Source: Brevibacillus sp051967035 (GTDB lineage: Bacteria; Bacillota; Bacilli; Brevibacillales; Brevibacillaceae). Taken from it: 64,000 nt of DNA. The stretch spans positions 31,087-95,086 of the forward strand of contig NZ_JBQCKK010000015.1 of the NCBI RefSeq assembly GCF_051967035.1, in the 5' to 3' direction. The translations under genes and the position numbers were made by a program. Numbering within the stretch: the stretch's first letter is position 1; the number at the start of each line of letters is the position of its first letter. The notes beneath the pieces were generated by a model. That model did no database searches. It was not told the DNA's origin and was given only the letters and a program-made list of their open reading frames with translations. Below are positions 16,800 through 25,066 of this stretch, piece after piece.

Positions 16800-16824
16800 A
16801 GCCCTTGTGGGTTCTACTGTTTTA
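16793..16824 (+). terminator. Terminator after veg
   Basis: ACAGTAGAGCCC pairs with GGGTTCTACTGT across TTGT, followed by TTTATTTTT. The veg stop codon lies within the 5' arm. Confidence 0.88.
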
Positions 16825-16917
16825 TTTTTGGGATCAAAATATTGTAAATAGTTGGGTTTCAAATGAAAGGTCTGGACTTCGCATACACTATACCTGTCAA
16901 CGGGAAGGGAGGATGCT

Positions 16918-17097
16918 ATGGGTCGCAGACGAGGAATGATGTCGGAGCAGTTCAAGATGGAACTCGCCAAGGAGCTTGGCTTTTACGATAAGGTAAAGGC
17001 AGAAGGCTGGGGAGGCATCACGACGCGTGACGCGGGAAACATGGTGAAGCGGGCTGTACAGCTCGCGGAAGAGGCGTTGGCCGCAAGACGGTCATAG
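16918..17097 (+). CDS. sspF: Alpha/beta-type small acid-soluble spore protein SspF
   Basis: This 59-residue protein begins MGRRRGMMSEQFKMELAKEL and continues with GFYDKV, WGGITTRDAGNMVKRA, the helix-turn-helix-like SASP core. SspF is a minor alpha/beta-type SASP made in the forespore that coats spore DNA. Position between veg and ispE is as in B. subtilis. GGGAAGGGAGG lies directly upstream of the ATG. The upstream GCATACACTATA (16880-16891) looks partly like a sigma-G -10 element but is not a clean match. The gene is easy to miss because it is under 60 codons. Confidence 0.92.
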   Translation: MGRRRGMMSEQFKMELAKELGFYDKVKAEGWGGITTRDAGNMVKRAVQLAEEALAARRS

Positions 17098-17158
17098 CCG
17101 TTTGTTGTGCGCAGGCGGACACACCCAATTACGGATCATACCAGACAGACCGTTGACA

Positions 17159-17183
17159 AAGCCGGGGCTTCCCGGCTTTTTTG
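17159..17183 (+). terminator. Terminator after sspF
   Basis: AAGCCGGG pairs with CCCGGCTT around a GCTT loop, followed by TTTT. Confidence 0.85.
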
Positions 17184-17327
17184 CTGCTGGAATCCACTGC
17201 TGAATTTTCGAAATAACCATAATGATCGCGATCCTCTTCTTTTTAGGGGTTCAAGTGGCAGGGGAGAGAGGGGCTATGCTACAATAAGAGACTAGGAAAT
17301 TTAGTAAAGTAGGCAGAGGTGAACAAC

Positions 17328-18206
17328 GTGCGTATCTCGGTCAAAGCTCCGGCCAAAATCAACCTGACTCTTGATGTGCTTGCCAAACGGCCGGACGGTT
17401 ATCACGAAGTGGAAATGGTGATGACTACCGTCGACTTGGCAGATCGTGTAGACTTGACGCTGCGCGAAGATGGTGAGATTACGCTGGACTGCTCTGCCAG
17501 CTTCGTACCGGATGATATCCGCAATCATGCTTATAAAGCGGCCGTGCTTTTACAAGAACGCTATCAGGTGCGCCAGGGCGTACAGTTGTATATAGACAAG
17601 CAGATCCCGGTGGCAGCGGGACTGGCCGGCGGCAGCAGCGATGCGGCAGCGACGCTGCGCGGCTTGAACCAGCTGTGGAATCTTGGCTTGACCGTGGACG
17701 AGCTGGCGGAAATCGGCGCAGAAATCGGTTCTGACGTTCCTTTTTGCGTCTATGGAGGAACGGCGTTGGCAAAAGGGCGCGGCGAGCAAATCACGCACCT
17801 GGGAACGCCTGCTTCTTGCTGGGTCATCCTGGCGAAGCCGCCAATCGGTGTGTCCACCCCTGATGTATACGGAAATTTGCGTGTCGACAAAATCGACAAT
17901 CATCCCGATACAAAGCAGATGCTCCGGGCGGTTTCCGAGCAGGATTTTTCCTTGATGTGCCAGTCCCTCGGAAACGTGCTGGAAAACGTGACGCTCGCGC
18001 TCTATCCGCAAGTGCGGCAAATCAAGGAACTGATGATCGCTTCCGGAGCGGATGGAGTATTGATGTCCGGCAGCGGTCCGACGGTATTTGCCCTCGTACA
18101 AAAGGAAGCGAAAGTGCATCGGATCTACAATGCGCTCAGAGGATTTGTCAAAGATGTGTTTGTTGTCCGAATGTTAGGCTCCCAAGAAGGGGAAATACTT
18201 GCATGA
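17328..18206 (+). CDS. ispE: 4-diphosphocytidyl-2-C-methyl-D-erythritol kinase
   Basis: IspE phosphorylates CDP-methylerythritol in the MEP route to isoprenoids. The 292-residue GHMP kinase has the N-terminal KAPAKINLTLDV, the ATP loop VAAGLAGGSSDAAA around residues 95-108, and the C-terminal SGSGPTVFAL. The start is GTG 17328, where AGAGGTG lies 6 bases upstream. A GTG at 17319 is in frame but would overlap that site. An extended -10 (TGCTACAAT) at 17277-17285 may promote it. purR follows after 55 bases. Confidence 0.95.
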   Translation: MRISVKAPAKINLTLDVLAKRPDGYHEVEMVMTTVDLADRVDLTLREDGEITLDCSASFVPDDIRNHAYKAAVLLQERYQVRQGVQLYIDKQIPVAAGLAGGSSDAAATLRGLNQLWNLGLTVDELAEIGAEIGSDVPFCVYGGTALAKGRGEQITHLGTPASCWVILAKPPIGVSTPDVYGNLRVDKIDNHPDTKQMLRAVSEQDFSLMCQSLGNVLENVTLALYPQVRQIKELMIASGADGVLMSGSGPTVFALVQKEAKVHRIYNALRGFVKDVFVVRMLGSQEGEILA

Positions 18207-18261
18207 ACACGTATAAAAATGATACATTAGCAGCATAACATTCGGTTTTGGAGGAAGAGCC

Positions 18262-19095
18262 ATGAAGAAATTGCGCAGAAGTGCACGTCTGGTTGACATG
18301 ACGCAGCACTTGCTCGCCCATCCCCATACGCTGACTCCTCTCACTCTGTTTGCGGAACAATACGGCGCGGCGAAATCATCCATCAGTGAAGACTTGTCGA
18401 TCATCAAGGAAGCGTTTGAGGTTCAGGGTGTCGGCTTGTTGAAAACGGTGGCGGGAGCGGCAGGCGGAGTGAAGTATATCCCCCAGGTAAAAATGGAAGA
18501 GGCCCTTCACTTCATGCGCGAACTGATCGGGCAGTTGGCCAATCCGGAGAGGCTTTTGCCAGGCGGATATTTGTACATGTCCGACATTCTCGGCAATCCG
18601 GCGACGATGGCGAAGATCGGCAAGCTGTTTGCCACCGCTTATGCGGACAAAAACGTCGATGTGGTCATGACGGTGGAGACCAAGGGAATTCCGCTCGCCT
18701 ATGCGACCGCCATGTTTTTGAACGTGCCGGTCGTCATTGTGCGCCGTGACAACAAGGTGACGGAAGGCTCTGTGGTCAGCATCAATTACGTATCCGGTTC
18801 GAGCAAGCGGATTCAGACGATGTCTCTTGCCCGCCGCGGATTGGCCGAGCAGTCTCGTGTTCTGATTGTAGACGATTTCATGAAGGCAGGCGGCACGATA
18901 CGCGGCATGATTGATCTGCTTCAGGAGTTCCGGGCGACGGTCGTGGGCTGCGGAGTGCTCGTCGAGACGACGGCAGATGTTTCCGAGCGTTTGATTGATG
19001 AATACGTGTCTCTTGCCAAGCTGCGGGATGTCGACTTCAAGGGCAAGCAGATTGAAATTGAGCTAGGCAGTTTTTTTGAAAATAGAGGGGAGTAG
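18262..19095 (+). CDS. purR: Purine operon repressor PurR
   Basis: PurR represses purine genes and is relieved by PRPP. The 277-residue protein has an N-terminal winged helix (MKKLRRSARLVDMTQHLL start) and a C-terminal phosphoribosyltransferase-fold domain with the PRPP motif VLIVDDFMKAGGT at about residue 201. Length and order (ispE-purR-ridA) match B. subtilis. GGAGGAAGAGCC precedes the ATG. Six bases separate it from ridA, so both share a transcript. Confidence 0.95.
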   Translation: MKKLRRSARLVDMTQHLLAHPHTLTPLTLFAEQYGAAKSSISEDLSIIKEAFEVQGVGLLKTVAGAAGGVKYIPQVKMEEALHFMRELIGQLANPERLLPGGYLYMSDILGNPATMAKIGKLFATAYADKNVDVVMTVETKGIPLAYATAMFLNVPVVIVRRDNKVTEGSVVSINYVSGSSKRIQTMSLARRGLAEQSRVLIVDDFMKAGGTIRGMIDLLQEFRATVVGCGVLVETTADVSERLIDEYVSLAKLRDVDFKGKQIEIELGSFFENRGE

Positions 19096-19101
19096 ATCGC
19101 G

Positions 19102-19485
19102 ATGGCAATCTCTTTTGTTTCCACTGACAAGGCTCCGGCAGCAATCGGCCCGTACAGCCAGGCTGCCAAAGTAGGTCCGTTTCTGTTTGCGTCCGGTCAA
19201 ATTCCGCTTCGGGCAGACGGCACGCTGGTGGAAGGCGACATCGTGGAACAAACTCATCAAGTATTTTCCAACCTGCAAGCTGTTCTGGCGGAAGCAGGAG
19301 GAACACTTTCCAACGTGGTGAAGGCGACTGTCTTCATCAAGGACATGAACGATTTCGCGCAGTTGAATGAAGTGTACGCCCATTATTTTGGCGACCACAA
19401 GCCCGCACGCTCTACGGTGGAGGTGGCACGCCTGCCGCGCGACGTCAAGGTCGAGATCGAGATTGTCGCGTATATCGAGGCGTAA
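19102..19485 (+). CDS. ridA: Reactive intermediate/imine deaminase RidA (YabJ)
   Basis: RidA hydrolyses reactive enamine/imine intermediates made by PLP enzymes. The 127-residue protein shows the YjgF/YER057c/UK114 fold: APAAIGPYSQA near the N terminus, FASGQIPL, and the conserved arginine in KPARSTVEVARLP around residues 100-112. The family signature ends near VEIEIVAYI. It is linked to purR and lies before spoVG. Confidence 0.95.
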   Translation: MAISFVSTDKAPAAIGPYSQAAKVGPFLFASGQIPLRADGTLVEGDIVEQTHQVFSNLQAVLAEAGGTLSNVVKATVFIKDMNDFAQLNEVYAHYFGDHKPARSTVEVARLPRDVKVEIEIVAYIEA

Positions 19486-19514
19486 TCGTACGGAAGTCCA
19501 TAAAGGGTAGCTCG

Positions 19515-19549
19515 AAACAGCCTGATGCTCGTTGCATGAGGCTGTTTTG
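19515..19549 (+). terminator. Terminator of purR-ridA
   Basis: AAACAGCCT-ATGC pairs with GCAT-AGGCTGTTT (one bulge on each side) and is followed by TTG. Confidence 0.8.
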
Positions 19550-19604
19550 TTGTGCCGCGATCCCGAACCTATTTATATATTTTTTAAAAAATTGCATAAC
19601 ATCA

Positions 19605-19634
19605 GCAGGAATATTTACCCAGAGGGTGGAAATA
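19605..19634 (+). promoter_or_regulatory. Sigma-H-like promoter of spoVG
   Basis: AGGAATATT at 19607-19615, then GGTGGAAATA ending at 19634, resembles the sigma-H elements AGGAnnT and GAAT at the expected spacing, with one extra A in the -10. An A+T-rich tract (19569-19602) lies just upstream, as in the AbrB-bound B. subtilis spoVG promoter. The match is imperfect. Confidence 0.5.
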
Positions 19635-19672
19635 CTCCTAAACGCGTTTCATAGATAAAGGGAGTGAACTAG

Positions 19673-19960
19673 ATGGAAGTTACAGACGTAAGACTGCGCC
19701 GCGTGAATACGGATGGTAGGATGAAAGCGATTGCATCCATTACAATTGACCATGAGTTCGTGGTTCATGATATCCGTGTCATTGACGGAAACAACGGTAT
19801 GTTTGTAGCAATGCCAAGCAAACGTACACCTGACGGAGAATTTCGCGATATTGCCCATCCGATTTCTTCGACCACCCGCGAAAAGATCCAAGCTGCTGTC
19901 TTGACCGAGTATGAACGCGTGGGTCAAGAAGAAGAGAGCACGATCGAAGCGGGTGCCTAA
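19673..19960 (+). CDS. spoVG: Septation protein / RNA-binding regulator SpoVG
   Basis: A 95-residue SpoVG starting MEVTDVRLRRVNTDGRMKAI. The conserved stretch NGMFVAMPSKRT lies at residues 43-54. SpoVG affects asymmetric septation and acts as an RNA/DNA-binding regulator in several Firmicutes. It has its own AGGGAG ribosome site and probably its own sigma-H promoter. A bidirectional terminator separates it from the convergent CobW-type gene. Confidence 0.96.
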   Translation: MEVTDVRLRRVNTDGRMKAIASITIDHEFVVHDIRVIDGNNGMFVAMPSKRTPDGEFRDIAHPISSTTREKIQAAVLTEYERVGQEEESTIEAGA

Positions 19961-19976
19961 ATAGTGCCCCATACAA

Positions 19977-20006
19977 AAGCACCCTGTCAGTTTTGGCAGG
20001 GTGCTT
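19977..20006. terminator. Bidirectional terminator between spoVG and the CobW-type gene
   Basis: AAGCACCCTG pairs with CAGGGTGCTT, flanked by an A-rich 5' side and CTTC on the 3' side. It can serve both convergent genes. Confidence 0.8.
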
Positions 20007-20016
20007 CGGCGTCTGT

Positions 20017-21027
20017 CTACGTGTAACATTTGGCTACATTTCTTTTGATTTCCTCCTGATCCAATCCTTCCCCGATAAAAACGGCGACCAGTTTCGGTCC
20101 AAAGTTTTCAAACGGGAAGAACAGCACTTGATTGTCCGTGTGCTGAAAGGAAATCAGCTCCTTTTTTCCGTGGAAAAGCACGTATCCCTTTGCCCGATAG
20201 ACATTTTTGGGCAAATCGTACAGAAAGTCCTCGAATTTTTTCTCGTCTACCGGTCCTGTGAAGGTGTAGGAAAACGTTTCGATACTATTGTACAGAGAAG
20301 GTGTGCTGGTTTTCAGGCCGAGCGATTGTTTGAGCCTGTCCATGGCCGACATGCGGCCGATTGTTTTTTGCACAGGGACAGCGGGCACAGCCTCGGTATC
20401 GCGCGCATGCTCGAATCGCTTGAGGGATTGCAGCCGATTGAGGTCGATATTCGCCTGAACGGCTGTGTGAATCGGTGCCTGCGGGTTCAGCTCGATCAGC
20501 TTCTTCTTGACGCGCTGGAGCTGTTCATCGCTGACCATATCCGTTTTGTTCAGGAGAATGAGGTCGGCGTACTTCACCTGGTTGCGTACCGTTTTGACCA
20601 GCGAGCCTGTGGAGGAAAAGCGCGAGTTCAGATCCAAAAAGCGGGACGCGTCCACGACGCTGATCGTGCCCTTCAGCTCGATGCGATCGTACAGCTCCGG
20701 GTGGGTCAGCGTGTCGATCACGTCGATCGGGTCTGCAACTCCCGTCGTTTCGATCAGGATGCGATCCGGCTGCAACGCGTTCAAAATGTCGCGCAAGCCT
20801 TCGGTCAGCTCCCCTTTGATCGAGCAGCATATGCAGCCGTCGAGCAGCTTTTTGACAGGAAAGCCAAAGCCTTGCAGCTGTTCGCCGTCGATATCTTCCT
20901 CGCCCATCTCATTCATCAGGACGACTACGTTTTCGTTCTGGACGCGTAGATGAGTCAGCCATTTTTGCAAAAGGGTCGTTTTTCCGCTGCCCAAATATCC
21001 GGTCAGCAAGTAGACATTTGCTGGCAT
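20017..21027 (-). CDS. CobW/COG0523 family GTPase (metal chaperone)
   Basis: The 336-residue G3E GTPase has Walker A GYLGSGKTTLL near the N terminus, the CxCC metal-binding motif in GCICCS around residues 65-70, ETTGVADP for switch II, and NKTD near residue 160 for base recognition. The CobW C-terminal domain follows. Family members insert or deliver Zn, Co or other metals. There is no His-rich loop. No clear Zur box is seen in the 195-base divergent gap to glmU, although a 5-bp inverted repeat (GTTGT/ACAAC) occurs at 21095-21115. The gene interrupts the conserved spoVG-glmU order and lies on the opposite strand, suggesting insertion. Confidence 0.9.
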   Translation of the reverse strand: MPANVYLLTGYLGSGKTTLLQKWLTHLRVQNENVVVLMNEMGEEDIDGEQLQGFGFPVKKLLDGCICCSIKGELTEGLRDILNALQPDRILIETTGVADPIDVIDTLTHPELYDRIELKGTISVVDASRFLDLNSRFSSTGSLVKTVRNQVKYADLILLNKTDMVSDEQLQRVKKKLIELNPQAPIHTAVQANIDLNRLQSLKRFEHARDTEAVPAVPVQKTIGRMSAMDRLKQSLGLKTSTPSLYNSIETFSYTFTGPVDEKKFEDFLYDLPKNVYRAKGYVLFHGKKELISFQHTDNQVLFFPFENFGPKLVAVFIGEGLDQEEIKRNVAKCYT

Positions 21028-21162
21028 TCCTTCCGGCCTCCTTTTCCAAACCTCTTTCGCCCATCACTATATCATTTTTTATCAGATTATTAAATGTTGT
21101 CTGTTAGATGAACAACTTTCAGGCAATGTCAGGGAAACGGCGATAATCCTGCATCGATTGTC

Positions 21163-21191
21163 TTGAAATCCACATATGATTAAGATATAGT
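21163..21191 (+). promoter_or_regulatory. Sigma-A promoter of glmU
   Basis: TTGAAA (21163-21168), 17 bases, TATAGT (21186-21191), 32 bases before the glmU ATG. Confidence 0.7.
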
Positions 21192-21222
21192 CATTGTGGA
21201 ACTTCTACGATGGAGGGTTGAC

Positions 21223-22608
21223 ATGTCTAAGATCCATGCCGTGGTTCTGGCCGCTGGTCAGGGTACGCGGATGAAATCGAAGCTGTACAAGGTCCTGCAC
21301 CCTGTTTGCGGGAAGCCAATGGTCCAGCATGTTGTGGATACGCTTGGCTCTATGCAGGTGGAGGACATCGTTGTCGTCGTAGGTCATGGTGCTGACGCGG
21401 TCCGCGCCACACTAGGCGAGGGCGTCACTTACGCACTGCAAGAAGAACAATTGGGAACGGCACATGCCGTTTCGCAGGCAGCGCCGTTTTTACAAGATAA
21501 AGAAGGCACTACATTTCTTTTGTACGGAGATGTCCCTCTCTTGTCTGCACAGACGTTGTCCGCCTTGCTGACCTATCACGAAGAGCAGCAAGCGGCTGCG
21601 ACTGTTTTGACCGCCGTGCTCCCCGATCCGACAGGCTACGGGCGCATCGTGCGCAACGAGGCGGGCGAAGTATTGCGAATCGTGGAACATAAGGACGCGA
21701 CCGAAGCGGAACGGGCGGTCCGGGAAATCAACACAGGCATATACTGTTACGACAATCGTAAATTATGGAAAGCCTTGGCGGAAGTGAAAAATGACAACGC
21801 GCAAGGCGAATACTATGTCACAGACGTGATCGGCATTTTGCGGGAAGCAGGCGAAAAGGTAGTGGCGTTCGAAGCCGCTGATCCGGATGAAACGATGGGC
21901 GTCAATGACCGTGTACAGCTGTCGGAAGCCGAAGCGTACATGCGGAAGCGAATTGCCGTCAGCCATATGCGCAACGGCGTGACGATCATCGATCCAGCCT
22001 CTACGTATATTGAAGCAGATGTCGTGATCGAGGCCGATACGGTGATTCAGCCGGGAACGTTTTTGCGCGGGCGGACAACCATCGGTGCGAATTGCGTGAT
22101 TGGGCCGCAGGCTGATTTGACAGATGTCCAGGTCGGCTCAGACGTAACCATTTCTTATGCGGTCTTGGTAGAAGCAAGTGTGGAAGCGGAATCAACCGTT
22201 GGGCCATTTGCCTACATTCGTCCCGGAACACAGATCGGCCGCAAAGCCAGGATCGGAGACTTCGTCGAGTTGAAGAACGCCAAAATCGGCGAAGGCTCAA
22301 AAGTACCTCACCTCAGCTATATCGGTGACGCGGAGATTGGCGATGGTGTAAACATCGGCTGTGGAACGATCACCGTCAACTACGACGGGGCCGTCAAGCA
22401 TAAAACGACCGTCCAGGACGGGGCGTTCATCGGCTGCAACACCAATCTGGTAGCTCCGGTTACCGTTGGACAAAATGCGTATGTAGCAGCAGGCTCGACC
22501 ATTAATCAGGATGTGCCAGACAATGCGCTTGCGATTGCACGCGAGCGTCAAGTGAATAAACTAGACTACGCTAGCAGAATGCCTCGCAAGGGCAAAAAGC
22601 AATCATAA
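21223..22608 (+). CDS. glmU: Bifunctional GlmU: GlcN-1-P acetyltransferase / GlcNAc-1-P uridyltransferase
   Basis: GlmU makes UDP-GlcNAc for peptidoglycan and teichoic acids. The 461-residue protein has the N-terminal nucleotidyltransferase (VLAAGQGTRMKSKLYKVLHP) up to about residue 230 and a C-terminal left-handed beta-helix of hexapeptide repeats. The acetyltransferase motifs HLSYIGDAEIG and NYDG are present near residues 360-390. TGGAGGG precedes the ATG; the frame opens earlier but without a ribosome site. prs follows after 22 bases. Confidence 0.97.
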   Translation: MSKIHAVVLAAGQGTRMKSKLYKVLHPVCGKPMVQHVVDTLGSMQVEDIVVVVGHGADAVRATLGEGVTYALQEEQLGTAHAVSQAAPFLQDKEGTTFLLYGDVPLLSAQTLSALLTYHEEQQAAATVLTAVLPDPTGYGRIVRNEAGEVLRIVEHKDATEAERAVREINTGIYCYDNRKLWKALAEVKNDNAQGEYYVTDVIGILREAGEKVVAFEAADPDETMGVNDRVQLSEAEAYMRKRIAVSHMRNGVTIIDPASTYIEADVVIEADTVIQPGTFLRGRTTIGANCVIGPQADLTDVQVGSDVTISYAVLVEASVEAESTVGPFAYIRPGTQIGRKARIGDFVELKNAKIGEGSKVPHLSYIGDAEIGDGVNIGCGTITVNYDGAVKHKTTVQDGAFIGCNTNLVAPVTVGQNAYVAAGSTINQDVPDNALAIARERQVNKLDYASRMPRKGKKQS

Positions 22609-22630
22609 CGGGAGGTTCTAAGAGAAGATC

Positions 22631-23581
22631 ATGGCTAATTACCGCGACCCCAAACTGAAGGTATTTACGTGCAACGCAAACCCTGAATTGGCAAAGGAAA
22701 TCGCTGAACACATCGGCGTGCCGCTCGGTAACGCGCAAGCTGTGCGTTTTAGTGATGGCGAGTGCCAAATTAAATTGAACGAAAGCGTTCGCGGTTGTGA
22801 CGTATTTGTTATTCAGCCAACGTCTGCTCCCGTTAATGAGCATTTGATGGAGCTTTTGGTAATGGTCGACGCATTGAAACGCGCTTCCGCAAAAAGCATC
22901 AACGTTGTCATCCCTTACTACGGCTACGCCCGACAAGATCGCAAGGCGCGCGCACGCGATCCGATCACGGCCAAACTGGTTGCCAACCTGATCGAAACCG
23001 CAGGAGCGCAGCGCGTAATTACCATGGATTTGCATGCGACGCAAATTCAGGGATTCTTCGACATCCCTGTCGATCATCTGCTGGGTGTGCCGATTTTGGG
23101 CAAGCATTTCTCCGAAAAAGGCTTGAAGGATATCGTCGTAGTGTCGCCTGACCACGGCGGGGTTACGCGTGCCCGCAAGCTGGCCGAACGTCTGGAAGCG
23201 CCTATTGCCATTATCGACAAGCGCCGTCCTGAACCAAACGTAGCGGAAGTCATGAACATTGTCGGTAACATCGAAGGCAAAACAGCGATCATTATTGACG
23301 ATATCATTGATACGGCGGGAACGATCACACTGGCAGCCAATGCGCTCGTGGAAGCAGGGGCGCGTGAAGTCTACGCATGTTGCACGCATCCGGTGCTGTC
23401 CGGTCCTGCGATTGAGCGGATTGCCAACTCGAAGATCAAAGAGCTGATCGTCACCAATTCCATTCCGCTTACCCAAGAGCAACTGATTGACAAGATCACG
23501 GTTCTGTCCGTGGCGCCGATCATTGGCGAAGCGATCATTCGCGTACACGAAGAGCTGTCCGTCAGCAAGCTGTTCGATTAA
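22631..23581 (+). CDS. prs: Ribose-phosphate pyrophosphokinase
   Basis: Prs makes PRPP from ribose-5-phosphate and ATP for nucleotide, His, Trp and NAD synthesis. The 316-residue class I enzyme has RFSDGE near the N terminus, YYGYARQDRKARARDPIT around residues 97-114, the catalytic loop, and the PRPP motif IIIDDIIDTAGT near residue 220. GGGAGG lies upstream. It is co-directional with glmU and probably co-transcribed. A hairpin with T run follows its stop and overlaps the ctc ribosome site. Confidence 0.97.
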   Translation: MANYRDPKLKVFTCNANPELAKEIAEHIGVPLGNAQAVRFSDGECQIKLNESVRGCDVFVIQPTSAPVNEHLMELLVMVDALKRASAKSINVVIPYYGYARQDRKARARDPITAKLVANLIETAGAQRVITMDLHATQIQGFFDIPVDHLLGVPILGKHFSEKGLKDIVVVSPDHGGVTRARKLAERLEAPIAIIDKRRPEPNVAEVMNIVGNIEGKTAIIIDDIIDTAGTITLAANALVEAGAREVYACCTHPVLSGPAIERIANSKIKELIVTNSIPLTQEQLIDKITVLSVAPIIGEAIIRVHEELSVSKLFD

Positions 23582-23612
23582 GGAAAAGCCTCCCCTTTTT
23601 GGGGATTGAAAT

Positions 23613-23673
23613 AAACCTCCTTTGGACAAGCTAGATAAGGAAACTTTTACTAGCGGTCCAAGGAGGTTTTTTT
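23613..23673 (+). terminator. Terminator-like hairpin containing the ctc ribosome-binding site
   Basis: AAACCTCCTTTGGAC (23613-23627) pairs with GTCCAAGGAGGTTT (23656-23669) with one bulged T. Inside, GCTAG and CTAGC (23630-23634 and 23650-23654) and AAG-GAAA-CTT extend the stem. Seven T residues (23667-23673) follow and run straight into the GTG start of ctc. The 3' arm contains AAGGAGG, the Shine-Dalgarno of ctc. Folding would hide that site and could also end prs transcription. Confidence 0.8.
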
Positions 23674-24279
23674 GTGGAAGCGATACAGGCTCACGTACGA
23701 AAACAGACGACAGGCAATTCTGTGAGGGTGCTGCGCCGCGAAGGCTGGGTGCCGGGTGTTGTGTACGGAAGCGATGTGACCAGCCAGTCGATTCAAATCC
23801 ATGGACGCGAGCTGGATGCCGCCCTGCGCCAGCAGACGACAAACAAGCCGTTCCGACTGGTTGTCGATGGGACCACGCATGACGTGATGGTGAACGAATT
23901 GCAGCGTCATCCCATCAGGGGTCATGTTTTGCACGCTGATTTCAAGAAGATCGATATGAATGAAAAAATACACACATCGGTACCTGTGCTCATGACCGGC
24001 GATCCGGAGCTTGGCGTAGCGACGCTCGTGCGCCACAACGTCGACGTCCACTGCTTGCCGGGCAACATCCCGGAGTCTTTTTTGGTGAATGTCGACGGCT
24101 TCCACATTGGAGACGTCGTACTGGCCGCGGATCTGGAAGTTCCGGCGGGCGTAGAGCTTTTGGTTGAGCCTACGGAAGTGCTGATTAGCGTCCTGCCAGT
24201 GAAAGCCAAGTCCGAAGCGTCTGTCGAAGCGGAGCAAGAGGCGGAGGCCGTCGCGGAAAAAGCGGCTGCGACCGAATAA
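23674..24279 (+). CDS. ctc: Ribosomal protein L25, general stress protein Ctc
   Basis: A 201-residue L25/TL5/Ctc family protein that binds 5S rRNA. The N-terminal L25 domain (RREGWVPGVVYG near residues 21-32) is followed by the TL5-type C-terminal beta domain (about residues 95-180) and an acidic Glu/Ala tail. The start is GTG, with AAGGAGG 7 bases upstream, both within or next to a long hairpin. In B. subtilis ctc is sigma-B dependent; no sigma-B promoter is evident here. Order prs-ctc-pth is conserved. Confidence 0.92.
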   Translation: MEAIQAHVRKQTTGNSVRVLRREGWVPGVVYGSDVTSQSIQIHGRELDAALRQQTTNKPFRLVVDGTTHDVMVNELQRHPIRGHVLHADFKKIDMNEKIHTSVPVLMTGDPELGVATLVRHNVDVHCLPGNIPESFLVNVDGFHIGDVVLAADLEVPAGVELLVEPTEVLISVLPVKAKSEASVEAEQEAEAVAEKAAATE

Positions 24280-24301
24280 GGGAAAAAGTCGAATCATGGC
24301 G

Positions 24302-24336
24302 AAAGGGTCCGGTTGCGATACTGCCGGGCCCTTTTT
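24302..24336 (+). terminator. Terminator after ctc
   Basis: AAAGGGTCCGG pairs with CCGGGCCCTTT (one G-U) across 11 bases, followed by TTCTTTT. Confidence 0.85.
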
Positions 24337-24390
24337 CTTTTGTTCGCGATACCATTCTAGTACAATGGGAGAGAGTAGGAGGGAATGAAC

Positions 24391-24960
24391 GTGAAAGTCA
24401 TCATCGGATTGGGCAATCCAGGCAAAAAATATGAAGACACGAGACATAATGCCGGCTTTATGGCCATAGATAAGATTAGCGACAAATGGGGCATTCCCGT
24501 TGCGCAAAACAAGTTTCGTGCGCTTGTCGGAGAAGGCAGAGTGGAAGGCGAGAAGGTGCTATTGGTCAAACCGCAAACGTACATGAACCTCTCCGGGGAG
24601 TCGGTCGCCGAGGTGTTGAAATTTTACAAGCTGACTCCCGATGAACTGGTCGTGATTTTTGACGATCTCGACCTCCCGACCGGACAGTTGCGCTTGCGGG
24701 AAAAAGGCAGTGCGGGCGGCCACAACGGCATCAAATCGCTGATTCAGCACTTGGGGACCCAGGAATTCAAACGAATCAAAGTGGGGATCGGGCGTCCGGA
24801 GCCGGGGAGAAGCGTGAGTGATTACGTACTCCAATCGTTCCCTGCTGCGGAAAGAACGTTGATTCAGGAAGCGGTGGAGCATGCTGCCGACGCCGCGGTC
24901 ATGTGGACAAGAGAGCCGTTTGTCAAGGTGATGAACCATTTCAACAGCTTGCAGAAATAA
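24391..24960 (+). CDS. pth: Peptidyl-tRNA hydrolase
   Basis: Pth (SpoVC) releases peptides from stalled peptidyl-tRNA. The 189-residue enzyme has GLGNPGKKYEDTRHNAGF at the N terminus, which includes the catalytic His, KPQTYMNLSGESV near residue 60, and FDDLDLP followed by GGHNGIKS. I use GTG 24391 because AGGAGGG lies 7 bases upstream; the ATG at 24385 is only one base from that site. The TACAAT at 24360-24365 may be a -10 element. Confidence 0.95.
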   Translation: MKVIIGLGNPGKKYEDTRHNAGFMAIDKISDKWGIPVAQNKFRALVGEGRVEGEKVLLVKPQTYMNLSGESVAEVLKFYKLTPDELVVIFDDLDLPTGQLRLREKGSAGGHNGIKSLIQHLGTQEFKRIKVGIGRPEPGRSVSDYVLQSFPAAERTLIQEAVEHAADAAVMWTREPFVKVMNHFNSLQK

Positions 24961-25003
24961 GCGAGGAGCGTAGCAGCCAAGAAGGGCGCAGACGTTTGTG
25001 CTA

Positions 25004-25033
25004 GTATGATTTTCCACCCAACCGACCATACTA
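25004..25033 (+). promoter_or_regulatory. Sigma-F/sigma-G promoter of fin
   Basis: GTATG (25004-25008), 18 bases, CATACTA (25027-25033) matches the forespore consensus GHATR-n18-CATnHTA exactly. The fin ATG is 34 bases downstream. Confidence 0.82.
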
Positions 25034-25066
25034 AGCGATAGGAAAAGGTATGGGGGTGGCATATTC

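Noticed and set aside
22571..23842. A 423-codon - strand frame across prs
   Set aside because: Shadow of prs and ctc; no start signals.
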